The position numbers and the translations under genes were made by a program. A stretch of 54,757 nucleotides of DNA. Source: an uncultured Lachnospiraceae bacterium. GTDB lineage: Bacteria > Bacillota > Clostridia > Lachnospirales > Lachnospiraceae. Shown one piece after another: positions 25,025 to 34,781 of this stretch; position 1 is the stretch's first letter; the number at the start of each line of letters is the position of its first letter. The notes beneath the pieces are model-generated. The model had not been told where the DNA came from. It ran no database searches and saw only the letters and a list, made by a program, of their open reading frames with translations. The stretch lies in contig URMK01000045.1 of assembly GCA_900548905.1 (NCBI GenBank), positions 1 to 54,757 of the forward strand. The letters are read 5' to 3'.

Positions 25025-26305
25025 CTATACATAACGAGCCGCTTTCTCCAGAAAGCTTTCGCTTCCGAAGCTTCCCGATTTCAGAACCAGCGACATTTCA
25101 CCAAGATTCGTTTTCCCGGTCATAACCGGAACCCCGGCTTCGATTTCCTCTCCGATTTCCATACGGTAAATCTCCAGTTCCCCGGTGACGGCCGCGGAGG
25201 TGTCTCCCCCGGCTACCACCAGCTTTCTGCAGCCCGTTTCCGAAAGCACCCGCCGGGTCACCCTGCAAAGGCAGCCGGAAATACGTTTTCCGATTTCTTC
25301 ATGGGTAAATCCCAGACGCTGTCCCTTCTCTTTGGTGGCCTTCACTTTTTCGGGCTGCTGGGCGGAATGCACCAATACCATAGGCGCCCGCATAAGAGGC
25401 GTGAACCTCATGGCCTTCAGCGCTTCCTCTGCAAGCCTTTCCTCTTCCCGGGCAAAAGCTTCCTCTTCAAATATGGCTTGCGTATCAAAGGATATCACCG
25501 GATAACCTTTTGTGCGCAGGTATTCCGTCTGCGCAATGCTCTGCCGGGTGAGGCTGCCCGCTATCAGAAATACCGGAGCCTGTCCTTCCTCTTCCAGCTC
25601 CCGGAAGGCCGCCGGCAGTTCTTCTCCGATCGCAGAGCTGCCGCACAGGCTGGTTTCATCCGCAACAGCACGTGCGGTCAGCTTCAAATCCTCCTGATTA
25701 CGTATATCAAAGAGGACATAGGAACAGCTTTTTTTCAGCTGTTCTTTTTTATCCACCACATAATCCAGCCCCTGATCCAAATCCTTCCATGTTACCTGGC
25801 CGATTTTCCTTTCGGTCTGCCTGTGCATGACGGCAGGCAGATAAGAGGTATCCATGGGGTGGATAGGATCGGTCCTAAACTGGGAATCCTCCAGCCTTGT
25901 TCCATATACATAATGGATACCGTCCACCGTGGTCCTCCCGTTACCGGGGAAACCCGCGATTACCATAGAGCAGGAAACCCCGAGTGCATCCTGCATGCTG
26001 TCAAATTCCGCCCCGACATTCCCCCGGAAAACGGAACAGGTTTTCTTAAAGTATCGGTCACAGGGAAGCTCCTGCAGCAGTGCCGTGGCCTGTGCCACCT
26101 TACCCGCGGCTGTTTCCGGATCATCAAAACGGCTGTCCGTATCAATAATGATAACATCCAGCTCTTCGCATTCCTTCTTCCAGTCACACAGAGAAAGCAG
26201 ACACAGGGGGAATACCGCACTGCGGTACCCGCCTTTTCGGAACATAACCCCTATATCATTCGCTCCGGTTACATCATCTGCAACCACACCGATTCGTTTT
26301 TTCAT
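25025..26305 (-). CDS. Four-carbon acid sugar kinase family protein (DUF1537)
   Basis: The 426-residue protein has the N-terminal substrate motif ADDVTGANDIG and the C-terminal ATP-binding segment VVAGGDTSAAVTGEL. Together these define the OtnK/DUF1537 kinases, which phosphorylate threonate, erythronate or related acids at the hydroxyl. The frame can be extended to 26338. GGAGCAAGG before the ATG at 26305 supports the shorter form. Lying between two aldolases and an isomerase, it probably serves a sugar-acid branch. The dehydrogenase of the known tetronate pathway is not in the window. Confidence 0.85.
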   Translation of the reverse strand: MKKRIGVVADDVTGANDIGVMFRKGGYRSAVFPLCLLSLCDWKKECEELDVIIIDTDSRFDDPETAAGKVAQATALLQELPCDRYFKKTCSVFRGNVGAEFDSMQDALGVSCSMVIAGFPGNGRTTVDGIHYVYGTRLEDSQFRTDPIHPMDTSYLPAVMHRQTERKIGQVTWKDLDQGLDYVVDKKEQLKKSCSYVLFDIRNQEDLKLTARAVADETSLCGSSAIGEELPAAFRELEEEGQAPVFLIAGSLTRQSIAQTEYLRTKGYPVISFDTQAIFEEEAFAREEERLAEEALKAMRFTPLMRAPMVLVHSAQQPEKVKATKEKGQRLGFTHEEIGKRISGCLCRVTRRVLSETGCRKLVVAGGDTSAAVTGELEIYRMEIGEEIEAGVPVMTGKTNLGEMSLVLKSGSFGSESFLEKAARYV

Positions 26306-26323
26306 TATCCTTGCTCCCATGCG

Positions 26324-26337
26324 TGCGCTTCTGCGCA
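26324..26337 (-). repeat. Short intercistronic hairpin ahead of the DUF1537 kinase gene
   Basis: TGCGC/GCGCA stem with a four-base loop, followed by CGCATGGGAG and the ribosome binding site. It resembles hairpins ahead of the racemase and GH38 genes. A separate 10-bp stem (AAAGTGAAAG/CTTTCACTTT) lies at 26352-26379. Confidence 0.5.
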
Positions 26338-26393
26338 TATCTTATACCCGGAAAGTGAAAGCGTCTTTCCTTTCACTTTGCTCCTGTTTGTGC

Positions 26394-27263
26394 TCATTCC
26401 TTCCACAAAAGGAAATTCCTGATTTTATCTTCCACCACCTGCTGTACCGCTTCGCCTGCTTTCGCCAAAGCATCCTTATCCATCTGCCAGATCTCCCGGT
26501 TACTTTTTCTTTCACAGTTAAGGGATCCCAGAAATGCCTGTTCCAAATCGGTGGCAATATTGATTTTGCTTACGCCGCCGCCCGGAATGGTGATGGCTGC
26601 CTGTACCGTTTCCGGGGGAAGGCCGCTGCCGCCGTGAAGCACAAGGGGAATGCTTACCCGCTCCCGGATCCGTACCAGACGTTCCAAATCTATCCTGGGA
26701 TTTTTAACAGGATAAACTCCATGGGCCGTTCCGATGGATACCGCAAGTGTGTCCACACCGGTTCTTGCCACAAATTCTTCCGCTTCCGCCGGATCGGTAT
26801 AAAGGCTTTCATCGTTATCGGTTTCTATTTTATCGGTTGCCCCTATTTTTCCCAGCTCCGCTTCCACCTCTACCTTTTTTGCATGCGCATATTCCACCAC
26901 TTCCCTGGTGATGGCGATATTGTCTTCAAAGCTTTTCTGGGAGGCGTCGATCATAACGGACCGGAAGCCGGCATCAATGGCGGCTTTGATAATTTCTATA
27001 TCCTTGGTATGATCCAGGTGGAGGGCTGCCCGGCCCTGGTATTTATCATGTATCGCATAAAAACGGTCGGCAAATTCCCTGGCAGTCACATCAAACCAGT
27101 TGAATTCGTTGGCGGAAATCTGCACAATAACAGGTGCTTTTGTTTCCTGCGCCGCCTTCAGGATCGCTTCTATCAGATACGTATTTCTTGCAGAAAAAGA
27201 GCCTACGCCATATCCGCCTTTTTCCGCAGCCCTGAGCATTTGCGTTACCGGTACTAATTCCAT
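26394..27263 (-). CDS. Class II fructose-bisphosphate aldolase family (KbaY/GatY-like)
   Basis: The 289-residue protein is a zinc aldolase: HLDHTKD gives the first metal His and catalytic Asp, then VEAELG, GTAHGVY and LHGGSGLP supply the remaining metal and phosphate contacts. KINIATDLEQAF is the typical phosphate loop. It cleaves a ketose-1,6-bisphosphate or related compound into dihydroxyacetone phosphate and an aldehyde; the FSARNTYLIEAIL start suits the tagatose/fructose group. It sits about 70 bp after the FGGY kinase gene. Confidence 0.92.
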   Translation of the reverse strand: MELVPVTQMLRAAEKGGYGVGSFSARNTYLIEAILKAAQETKAPVIVQISANEFNWFDVTAREFADRFYAIHDKYQGRAALHLDHTKDIEIIKAAIDAGFRSVMIDASQKSFEDNIAITREVVEYAHAKKVEVEAELGKIGATDKIETDNDESLYTDPAEAEEFVARTGVDTLAVSIGTAHGVYPVKNPRIDLERLVRIRERVSIPLVLHGGSGLPPETVQAAITIPGGGVSKINIATDLEQAFLGSLNCERKSNREIWQMDKDALAKAGEAVQQVVEDKIRNFLLWKE

Positions 27264-27333
27264 AAAAATCCTGCCTTTCTTTTTGAAAAGCTGCCGCTAA
27301 AACAACAGCTCTTGATAAGTTTTGTATTTTGAA

Positions 27334-28806
27334 TCACTTTCTTACGGTCTGCGCAGTAAATGCGCTGATCTGCCGATACGATTCATATTTTTCATCATAA
27401 GTCTTCCGGTAGTTTTCTTCCGGACATACCCGGCCGTTTTCCATAGTTCCTTTCAACCGGATACCACCCGCTATAGCCGCCGCTCCCAGCGCCGTTGCCT
27501 GGGTCCGGCGGGATATAAAGAAGGTATGGCCTGTCACATCTGCCTTTGCCTGCAGCAGCAGTCTGTTCCTGGTACCGCCGCCGGCACAGATAATCCGTCC
27601 GGTACCTATTCCCGCTTCCTCCAGCAGTTCCAGAATCACTCTGGTTTCACAGCCTATGCCCTCATAAATTCCCTGGGCCATGTCCATAGGAGAGGTTGTC
27701 ATGGCAATGTCCAGAAAGCCACCCGCTGTCTTCCCTGTTCTTTGGGCGTCATTCCCGGAAAATACCAGCCGGTGGGATCCCGCCCCGTTCACAAAGGGCA
27801 GGTACATCACCCGGGAAGGTACGGGACGCTCCTCCTGCATCAGTCTTTCATAAGGGACCGGCCTGCCGTCCGGGGAAAGGAAGGAACGCAGCCATTCTAT
27901 GGAGGCTCCGGAGGACGGCATATTGCATATCCAATAATACTTTCCCTGAAAACGTCCCAGCTGGATTCCTTTTTCATACAAAAGCTCTATGGACGGAACC
28001 CTCTCCGGAAAACCGATGTATACCTCGGAGGTTCCCATGGAATTAAGGATTTCCCCTTCCTTCAGATTTTCCGCATGCGCCGCACACAAATGATCGTGGC
28101 CGCCTATACATACCCGCACATCCTCCCGTAGCCCGAAACGGCCTGCCATCTCTTTTTTTATCACCGGCCAGTCTTCTTCCCCGGCAGCTACCCGGGGAAG
28201 TTTTCCGTCCACACCGGCAAAAGCCGTCAGTTCTTCATCCCATTTCTGTTCATGGATATGATACAGCATAGTCCGGCAGGCCAACGATTCTTCCGTCATA
28301 CGCTCACCGGTGAGGCAGAAGAGCAGATAGTCGGAAACGGATAAAAAGCAATCCATCTTCGCAAACAGGGAGGGCCAGTTTTTCCGCAGAAACAGGAATT
28401 GGTTTATGGTATATTTGGGATGCCAGATAAGTCCTGTTTTCCGGTACAGCCCCAATCCTCTCAGGTTTTCGGGAAATTCCTCCCGCGTCCCTGCCATTGC
28501 TTCCCAGGCATTCCAGGGCACAACAGGCATAAGCGGTATCCCCTCCCTGTCAACAGGGACTCCGGCTTCCGCCATACTGGTTATGCCGATTCCCCGCACG
28601 GAACCGGGCTCTGTCCCTAAGAGCACTTCTTTCAGACATTCTGTTGTTTTTTCCCACAGCGCATCTGCCGTAAAACAGTTTCCCCAGCCCGGTACGGGCC
28701 GGTTGTCCTGATCCCGCAGGGCGGTTCCCGCCGGCCTGCCGTCTTTATCTACGGCACAGACTTTAATATGCGTGGTGCCGATATCAATCCCCAGATAAAG
28801 TTCCAT
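27334..28806 (-). CDS. FGGY-family carbohydrate kinase
   Basis: The 490-residue kinase has the N-terminal phosphate loop GIDIGTTHIKVCAVD, VRGIGITSMAEAGVPVD, the adenosine/phosphate motif NSMGTSEVYIGF and the C-terminal ICAGGGTRNRLLLQAKADV. GGHDHLCAA near residue 240 marks the substrate cleft. The sugar (fuculose, xylulose, erythrulose or similar) cannot be resolved. Six bases separate it from the racemase-like gene, with which it is surely co-transcribed. Confidence 0.9.
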   Translation of the reverse strand: MELYLGIDIGTTHIKVCAVDKDGRPAGTALRDQDNRPVPGWGNCFTADALWEKTTECLKEVLLGTEPGSVRGIGITSMAEAGVPVDREGIPLMPVVPWNAWEAMAGTREEFPENLRGLGLYRKTGLIWHPKYTINQFLFLRKNWPSLFAKMDCFLSVSDYLLFCLTGERMTEESLACRTMLYHIHEQKWDEELTAFAGVDGKLPRVAAGEEDWPVIKKEMAGRFGLREDVRVCIGGHDHLCAAHAENLKEGEILNSMGTSEVYIGFPERVPSIELLYEKGIQLGRFQGKYYWICNMPSSGASIEWLRSFLSPDGRPVPYERLMQEERPVPSRVMYLPFVNGAGSHRLVFSGNDAQRTGKTAGGFLDIAMTTSPMDMAQGIYEGIGCETRVILELLEEAGIGTGRIICAGGGTRNRLLLQAKADVTGHTFFISRRTQATALGAAAIAGGIRLKGTMENGRVCPEENYRKTYDEKYESYRQISAFTAQTVRK

Positions 28807-28812
28807 GTCCGA

Positions 28813-29541
28813 TTACCTTTCCTGCCCGTCGTCATGCGGATGTACCTGGGGACCGGACTGCAGGCGCAGATACGCGAGTACTGCCTTTGCACCGCTTACC
28901 GGGCTGGTAAGACAGCGGCTTTTTTCTTCCTCCGGCCACTTTTCCACCGCCCGTGCCATAGATGCCTGCGCCAGAACCACAATTTCATTGTCACGCAAGA
29001 GACGGCGTAATTCTTCTCCCACCCTCTCATCATATAGCTCCTCTTTGCCCTCCGCCAGCAAGGTTCCCACATTTTCGATCACCTTGCTTTGGATGCTGAT
29101 TTTTTTTCCTGCCATATCGGCTTTCTTCCGTATCAGTTCGGTAGTGGGCTGTATCGTTGAATGCAGCGTTGCCGCCACCCCTATACGGTCATAGCCGGCT
29201 GCGAGGCGGGCCATGGGTTCATCGATACGGAAAACGGGGATTCCTACCAGGGCGCTTCCTTCCTCCACCAGCCCCCCGATGGAGGAGCAGGCACACAGGA
29301 CGGCATCCGCCCCTGCCGTCTGGCATAACAGCAAAAGGGTATTCAGACGGTATTTCACACCTTCCGTGCAGCCACCCAGCCGGTTGATCTCGGGCAGCAT
29401 GCTGTCATCCAGAAAATTCACCACTTCCATTTCTTCCCCGCCTGTAACAGCATTCCCGGATGCAGACCAGTTATCTGTCAGCAGTTTTTTCAGTGTGGGG
29501 ATAGTTACCGGCGTGGTATGGATCACGGCTATTTTTTTCAT
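28813..29541 (-). CDS. Aspartate/glutamate racemase-superfamily protein
   Basis: The 242-residue protein shows the superfamily pattern with one catalytic Cys in VLCACSSIGGLV (around residue 83-85). The second Cys of true two-base racemases, expected near VVLAQASMARA, is replaced by Ala/Gln. A one-base isomerase or lyase function is therefore more likely than amino-acid racemization. In this position, next to a sugar kinase and aldolases, it may isomerise a short sugar or sugar phosphate. Confidence 0.75.
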   Translation of the reverse strand: MKKIAVIHTTPVTIPTLKKLLTDNWSASGNAVTGGEEMEVVNFLDDSMLPEINRLGGCTEGVKYRLNTLLLLCQTAGADAVLCACSSIGGLVEEGSALVGIPVFRIDEPMARLAAGYDRIGVAATLHSTIQPTTELIRKKADMAGKKISIQSKVIENVGTLLAEGKEELYDERVGEELRRLLRDNEIVVLAQASMARAVEKWPEEEKSRCLTSPVSGAKAVLAYLRLQSGPQVHPHDDGQER

Positions 29542-29559
29542 TTTGCTCTTCTCCTATCT

Positions 29560-29575
29560 GTGTGCTGCAGCACAC
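29560..29575 (-). repeat. Perfect 16-bp palindrome between GH38 and racemase genes
   Basis: GTGTGCTGCAGCACAC lies directly before the stop of the GH38 gene on the plus-strand map and directly ahead of the racemase ribosome binding site (AGATAGGAG) in transcript terms. It belongs with the hairpins at 26324 and 32059. Confidence 0.6.
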
Positions 29576-32044
29576 TTAGATATACTCCAACAGATTATTT
29601 TCCTGGATTTCCAGATTTTCGGCGGCCGGAATCCGCACGGTCTTGATTTCAAAAGGGGTAAAGGACAACGTTGTTTCCCTGCCAAGTCCCGGAAGCTTCA
29701 ATTCGGTATCGCAGCTTTTTCCTACCGTTTCCACCAGACGCAGAATCACATCCCGGCTTCCGTCTTCCGCTTCTTTCATAACCGTAAGCAGCACATTATC
29801 GGCTGAGAGTTCCAGGAAGGAAGCCTTTTGCGGGAGTTCCCCTTTATGGTAGGTTTCAAAAAGGGCGGCAGGCTTTTCATTGAATTCCCGGCTCCTTCTT
29901 ACGGTACAGCTGTCCTCCCAGCTGCCGTCATGCGGGTAGAGGCCATAGGTAAAGGTCTGGACACCCTGATCCATATAGACATATTCCAGGCTGTCATCCG
30001 GTACATATGGCTCGTGGTTTGCATAGATAGGGCTGCGAAGCACTGTAAGGGATACTTCCTTTCCTGCCACGCTGCCGCCTGTTTTGCCGTCATTCAGGAA
30101 GGAAAGGCCGTTGATCGCCGTTGTGAGTCCCGGATTAGCGCCTTCCACATCCAGGAAGTTCTGCATGGGATATTCTTCTCCGTTTGGCTCCCTGACGGCA
30201 ACGCCGTAGGGAATTTCCCAGGAGGCACGCAGATAGTTCAGCTGCATGGGGAAGCGCAGCTTAAGCATGGACCATTTTTCATGCCAGTCCACTGTGGTTT
30301 TGACCCGGATGTAATCCAGTTCTTTGTAGATGGAGAAATCCTGGAACATGCGGGAGTTTCCATAGGTGCTTGTTACACGGATTACGCATTTTACAGGTCC
30401 GTTTTCCACGCGTTTTACAGATACGCCCGAAAAAACGCCTTTCACTGTGTCGAAAATACGTACGCCATGGGACCAGGTGTCGCTTTTATCCTCTATTACA
30501 GTGGGAACGGCGGCCGGCCCTGCAAAATATTCGGTTCCGTCATTCTTTTTATACAGGGAAGTAATATACCCCGTCTTTTCGTCGAAGGTTATGCCAAACC
30601 AACGGTTTTCAGCGCTGGTATTGGTACTTTCCACAGCAGGGAAGGTACGGGAGGTTTCCCGGATCACCAGCCGGTAAGTGCGGTAGCCCATGGCAGGAAG
30701 CTTGGCGATGAAAACAAGCCTTGTCCGGCCGTTGCAGGAAGCAAGGGACTGTACTTGCTGCAGGGGAATTTCCGTTCCCTCCTCATCCACCAGAATCTGG
30801 TTTTCCTTCAGGCCGGGGGATTCCATTTCCACTTCAAATTTCCCCGGAAATGAATTAGGGTTAAATACCACAATAGGCTTCATATCTAAGGATGCGCCAG
30901 CTTCCATGGATGCGCCAGCTTCCATTTCCATAGGGATATCAATGTGCCAGGATATGGACTGGATCGCTGCGTTCAGTCCTCTTGCCGCCGTATCCAGGGC
31001 TGCGCCGTAGCTTTCTCTTGCATCGTCATAAGCCGGCTCTATGGAAGTGCCCGCCATGATGTCATGAAATTGGTTGAAAAGCACTTTTTTCCAGCTTTCC
31101 GTGTATTTTTCCAGAGGATATTTTCCTCCTGTCCAGTGTCCGGCGGCCACAGAGAACTTCTCCGCCATGATAAGGCGGTTTTCCGCAAGCCGGTTCAGCC
31201 GCTTCACTTCGGAGTGCGCACTGTAGCAGCCGCTGGAATGATGGAACAGATCCCCGGAAACGGATGGCAGTGTTTTCCCCTGTTTTTTAATATCCCGGAA
31301 ATACTCGTCCGGTGTGGAAAGGATGAGATGAGGCATATCCGCCTCCTGATCCAGCTTACGGATGCTTTCAATATTCTGTTTGGTGGGGCCGCCGCCGTGA
31401 TTTCCCACGCCGTAGAAGCACATAATGCATCCGCCCGGCTCCTTGATTTCCCCTGCACACCGAAGGACATGCTCTTTCAGTTCTTTGGGCCAGGTACAGT
31501 ATTCAAAAGGGATGCGAAAGGCCATTACCTGGGAACCGTCAATGGACGTCCATTGGAAAGTTTCCGATTCCAGCCCTTTTTCATGACGGCCCGGACGCAT
31601 AAATACATAGTTGTCCATTCCCTGTTTTTTGAGGATCTGAGGAAGCATCCCATTGTGTCCGAAGCTGTCCACGTTGTAGCCGGTATGGGCGGTAACCCCC
31701 AGTTTTTCCCGGAAATAACGCTGCCCGTACAGCCCCTGGCGCACATAGGATTCTCCGCCCGGCGCATTGCAGTCCGGCTGTATCCACCAGCCCCCCGCGA
31801 TTACCCAGCGGCCTTCTTTTACCCGTTCCCGGATTTCTTCAAACATGGCGGGTTCGTTTTCTTCCACCCACTCATAATAAGCCGCCGAGCTGCTTGTAAA
31901 AAAGAAATCGTCATATTCCTTCATCCGGTCCAGAGCGGAACGGAAGGTTGCTTTTACTTCCTGATACCCTTCCTGCCACTGCCAGAGCCATACCGGGTCC
32001 AGATGCGCATTTCCTATCATATACAATGTCTTGTCTTTTTCCAT
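29576..32044 (-). CDS. GH38 alpha-mannosidase (first copy)
   Basis: The 822-residue enzyme has HLDPVWLW (His14, Asp16) and GGWWIQPDCN for zinc and substrate binding, and the nucleophile Asp126 in YNVDSFGH. FYGVGNHGGGPT supplies the other zinc His. The C-terminal part is the beta-rich GH38 domain. No signal peptide is seen, so it acts inside the cell on imported mannosides. Residues about 374-385 are two MEAGAS repeats at the join between the catalytic part and the beta-domain. It shares operon and architecture with the second copy, probably with a different linkage preference. Confidence 0.93.
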   Translation of the reverse strand: MEKDKTLYMIGNAHLDPVWLWQWQEGYQEVKATFRSALDRMKEYDDFFFTSSSAAYYEWVEENEPAMFEEIRERVKEGRWVIAGGWWIQPDCNAPGGESYVRQGLYGQRYFREKLGVTAHTGYNVDSFGHNGMLPQILKKQGMDNYVFMRPGRHEKGLESETFQWTSIDGSQVMAFRIPFEYCTWPKELKEHVLRCAGEIKEPGGCIMCFYGVGNHGGGPTKQNIESIRKLDQEADMPHLILSTPDEYFRDIKKQGKTLPSVSGDLFHHSSGCYSAHSEVKRLNRLAENRLIMAEKFSVAAGHWTGGKYPLEKYTESWKKVLFNQFHDIMAGTSIEPAYDDARESYGAALDTAARGLNAAIQSISWHIDIPMEMEAGASMEAGASLDMKPIVVFNPNSFPGKFEVEMESPGLKENQILVDEEGTEIPLQQVQSLASCNGRTRLVFIAKLPAMGYRTYRLVIRETSRTFPAVESTNTSAENRWFGITFDEKTGYITSLYKKNDGTEYFAGPAAVPTVIEDKSDTWSHGVRIFDTVKGVFSGVSVKRVENGPVKCVIRVTSTYGNSRMFQDFSIYKELDYIRVKTTVDWHEKWSMLKLRFPMQLNYLRASWEIPYGVAVREPNGEEYPMQNFLDVEGANPGLTTAINGLSFLNDGKTGGSVAGKEVSLTVLRSPIYANHEPYVPDDSLEYVYMDQGVQTFTYGLYPHDGSWEDSCTVRRSREFNEKPAALFETYHKGELPQKASFLELSADNVLLTVMKEAEDGSRDVILRLVETVGKSCDTELKLPGLGRETTLSFTPFEIKTVRIPAAENLEIQENNLLEYI
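30890..30925 (-). repeat. 18-bp tandem repeat, 2 perfect units, in the first GH38 gene
   Basis: Two identical units of ATGGAAGCTGGCGCATCC, with a further partial ATGGAA ahead, encode MEAGAS-MEAGAS in frame. Confidence 0.92.
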
Positions 32045-32058
32045 TTTTACTCCAATCT

Positions 32059-32074
32059 GCGTGCTATGGCACGC
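32059..32074 (-). repeat. Short hairpin between the two GH38 genes
   Basis: GCGTGC/GCACGC stem with a four-base loop, followed in the transcript by AGATTGGAG, the ribosome binding site of the first GH38 gene. Confidence 0.55.
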
Positions 32075-32081
32075 GCAAATC

Positions 32082-34676
32082 TCAAATCCATTCCAGCAGG
32101 TTAACTTCCCGGGCGTTTGTTTCCCCGTCTCCCCCTATTTTCAGGGTAAGGATCTCTTCATGTCCGATCCGCACGGGATATTTTATGCCGTTTAGCAGCA
32201 GCGTACAGGAAGTATCCCTTCCTTCCGTTTCCAGAAGCCTGACAATAAAAGAATTGTCGTCTTCACACTTTTTTATGAGCATAATCCGTACGTTGGATAC
32301 ATCACAGGAGACCTTGTCCTGCGGCCCGCAGACGGCAGCAAAACTCTTACCGGCTATCTGTGTTTTTCCCGGATGGGCGCTGTCTGCGAGATATTCGTAA
32401 GCACCGTTGGCTTTTTTGGCGATCCGGTAGGCTTCCGCCCGGGGCAGCGTTTTCCCGTGAGGCTTTAACACGAAATGAAACGTCTGCGGGCCGATATCCG
32501 TATACTGGTAGCTTTCCTTTTCATTGTACCAGTCAGGGCTGTTTCCCTGGGCATAAATGGCACTTCTGCAAAGGGTTATCTGGGTTCTCCCGTCTTCCAT
32601 ATTAAACGCATATTTTCCATCATTGGCAATAGCCAGACCTCTGCCTTCTTTATCGCTCACATCCAGGAAACGCTGCATATAATATTCGGAAAAGTCTTCC
32701 GAAATAGTTCTTTCCAGGGTTCCGTAAGCGGTTTCCGCCGCAGTCCTGCTGCATTCCTCCCCGGTGGGGAAAGCCGCCTTCAGCAGCGTCCAGGAATGGT
32801 TGAAAACCAGCCGGTTTTCCACACAAAGCTCTTTTTCCTGCGCCCCCAGGGAATAAAGCTGTTCCAGTGTGGTTCCTTCAAAGGCGGTCCGTATCCGGAT
32901 GACTTCCCTGATTGCACCGCTTTCCACCTTCTCCATGGAAATCAGGCGGAAGGAGACGCCACGATCCTCATATCGCCTTCCCTGAAGGCCGCCCCAGGCA
33001 TCCCTTTCATCCCGGTATACCCGGATGCTGCAGGCGCCCTTCAGGGCGTCATAGCCGGACTGGCCGCCGCCGGCCTCCGAAAAAGCTTCTTTATCCACAA
33101 GAGAAATAAGCGCACCGGTTTCCCTGTCGAATTCCGCACGGATAAAAGGGTTTTCCAGCACATGGGAAACCGGGTTATCGATTTCCATAGTATTGTTGCA
33201 GCACAGCGAGGGTTCCTCTTTGACCGTCCGATATACGGCAAAACCAAAAGCCGGGATATGGGCATGGAATACAAAACGCCGTCTCCCTCCCAGGGTTGTA
33301 TGCCTTACCTTGGCATCCGTATGGATTCTCTGATAAGGGATTTCCCTGTATACACAGGCATGCAATGCCGTTTCCTCCTCCGTCCCCTCCGGGGCCAGAA
33401 GCCTAAGCGGCGCCTGGCAGAACCATTCCAGTTCCGTTTCCACATAATCGTCAAACGGCTGGCTGTCGGTATTAAATAGTATCAGCGGAAACCCTTCTCC
33501 CAGCGTGGAAATGCTGTTTACGATCTTCTGGATGGCGAGGGCCTTGATTTTTCCGGCCTGTGCGCATACACCGGCCATCTGCATAACCGCTTCCTCCCGG
33601 GCCGCTTTGATCGTTGTTCCCCCCATGGTATCATGGAACTCATTGAACAAAAGTATCTTCCAGAGGCTTTCCATTTCCGCCGTCTGCTTCATCCAATCCG
33701 GGCCCTCTTCTTGGCCTGTGGGCGCTTGCGTGGCTGCACACGCTGCCATGGCTGCACACGCTGCCATGCTCATCAGACAGTCCGCCTCCACAAGCCTTCG
33801 TTCCGCAAGCCGGTTCAGACTCTTAAAATGAGAATCAATGGAATAGCAGCCCTCATTCACCTTTTCAAACGGCCCTTTGATTACAGGAAGGCCGGCTTTA
33901 TCGAGATCAGCCAAAAAGGCCGAGTACGTGGAAAATTTCAGACGGACATCCCCGTAAGCGGCAAAAGGATTCTCGGAAATGCCTGCTTCTGCTTCCGCCT
34001 GCAGGCTGAGAATACTTTTAATATTTTTTATTGTGGGTCCGCCGCCATGATTTCCCACGCCGTAGCAGCAAGGCATTTTGTCATAACCCTTTGTCCGTTC
34101 CAGCGTGGTTTCTATATTTTTGACGGTAGGATCATGGAACCAGGTCGTATACTCTGCCGGAAGGCTGATGGCATTCACCCGGCTTCCGTCGCCGCCTTCC
34201 CATACAAAAACCGGTGTATCCAGCCTTGGACGCATAAATACATAGGAATCCATACCGCTTTTTTTCAGGATTTGGGGAAGGACATGGTTATGGCCAAAAC
34301 TGTCCACATTGGATCCGATGGTACATAATCTGCCGAAACGGCTTTTCAGATAACGCTGGGCATACAGCCCCTGTCTCACAAAAGCCTCTCCGCAAGGCAG
34401 TATACAATCCGGTTCCAGGAACCACCCCCCTGTTATTTCCCATCTCCCTTCCGCCACACGCTGTCTGATTTCCTCAAACATGTCCGGAAGGATCCCTTCT
34501 ATCCATTCAAAAAACAGTGTTGAAGTGGAAGTGAATGTAAAATCCGCGAACTCCTTCATTCTCTCCAGTGCGGAGGCATAAGTCGCCTTAACCTCCTGCA
34601 TCCCCTCTTCCCAACTCCAGAACCAAACGGGATCAATATGGGAATTTCCAATCATGTAAAGCTCTTTCTTTTCCAT
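32082..34676 (-). CDS. GH38 alpha-mannosidase (second copy)
   Basis: The 864-residue enzyme has HIDPVWFW (His13), GGWFLEPDC and the nucleophile Asp125 in SNVDSFGH. YGVGNHGGGPTIKNI is again present. It is a paralog of the downstream GH38 gene, but residues outside the active site differ widely. The frame extends to 34721; AAAGGAG ahead of the ATG at 34676 and the start MEKKELYMIGNSH support the shorter form. Residues about 304-315 are two MAACAA repeats, flanked by further low-complexity Ala/Thr/Gln sequence. It is cytoplasmic. Confidence 0.93.
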   Translation of the reverse strand: MEKKELYMIGNSHIDPVWFWSWEEGMQEVKATYASALERMKEFADFTFTSTSTLFFEWIEGILPDMFEEIRQRVAEGRWEITGGWFLEPDCILPCGEAFVRQGLYAQRYLKSRFGRLCTIGSNVDSFGHNHVLPQILKKSGMDSYVFMRPRLDTPVFVWEGGDGSRVNAISLPAEYTTWFHDPTVKNIETTLERTKGYDKMPCCYGVGNHGGGPTIKNIKSILSLQAEAEAGISENPFAAYGDVRLKFSTYSAFLADLDKAGLPVIKGPFEKVNEGCYSIDSHFKSLNRLAERRLVEADCLMSMAACAAMAACAATQAPTGQEEGPDWMKQTAEMESLWKILLFNEFHDTMGGTTIKAAREEAVMQMAGVCAQAGKIKALAIQKIVNSISTLGEGFPLILFNTDSQPFDDYVETELEWFCQAPLRLLAPEGTEEETALHACVYREIPYQRIHTDAKVRHTTLGGRRRFVFHAHIPAFGFAVYRTVKEEPSLCCNNTMEIDNPVSHVLENPFIRAEFDRETGALISLVDKEAFSEAGGGQSGYDALKGACSIRVYRDERDAWGGLQGRRYEDRGVSFRLISMEKVESGAIREVIRIRTAFEGTTLEQLYSLGAQEKELCVENRLVFNHSWTLLKAAFPTGEECSRTAAETAYGTLERTISEDFSEYYMQRFLDVSDKEGRGLAIANDGKYAFNMEDGRTQITLCRSAIYAQGNSPDWYNEKESYQYTDIGPQTFHFVLKPHGKTLPRAEAYRIAKKANGAYEYLADSAHPGKTQIAGKSFAAVCGPQDKVSCDVSNVRIMLIKKCEDDNSFIVRLLETEGRDTSCTLLLNGIKYPVRIGHEEILTLKIGGDGETNAREVNLLEWI
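33732..33767 (-). repeat. 18-bp tandem repeat, 2 perfect units, in the second GH38 gene
   Basis: Two identical units of ATGGCAGCGTGTGCAGCC encode MAACAA-MAACAA. This is a diverged version of the consensus (G-to-A and T-to-G changes), so the units homogenised after divergence. Confidence 0.85.
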
Positions 34677-34781
34677 TTGCCGGCTTTCTCCTTTACCCCT
34701 TAGGTTTTCGCTACGCTGCACTCACATAAAATACCTTGCGGGATACCGCTGTGAATGGAACAGCAACAACGTTACACTTCC

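Noticed and set aside
26352..26379. A cre-like site (TGAAAGCGTC) between aldolase and DUF1537 genes
   Set aside because: It does not match the consensus at a key position and is part of a 10-bp hairpin inside an operon.
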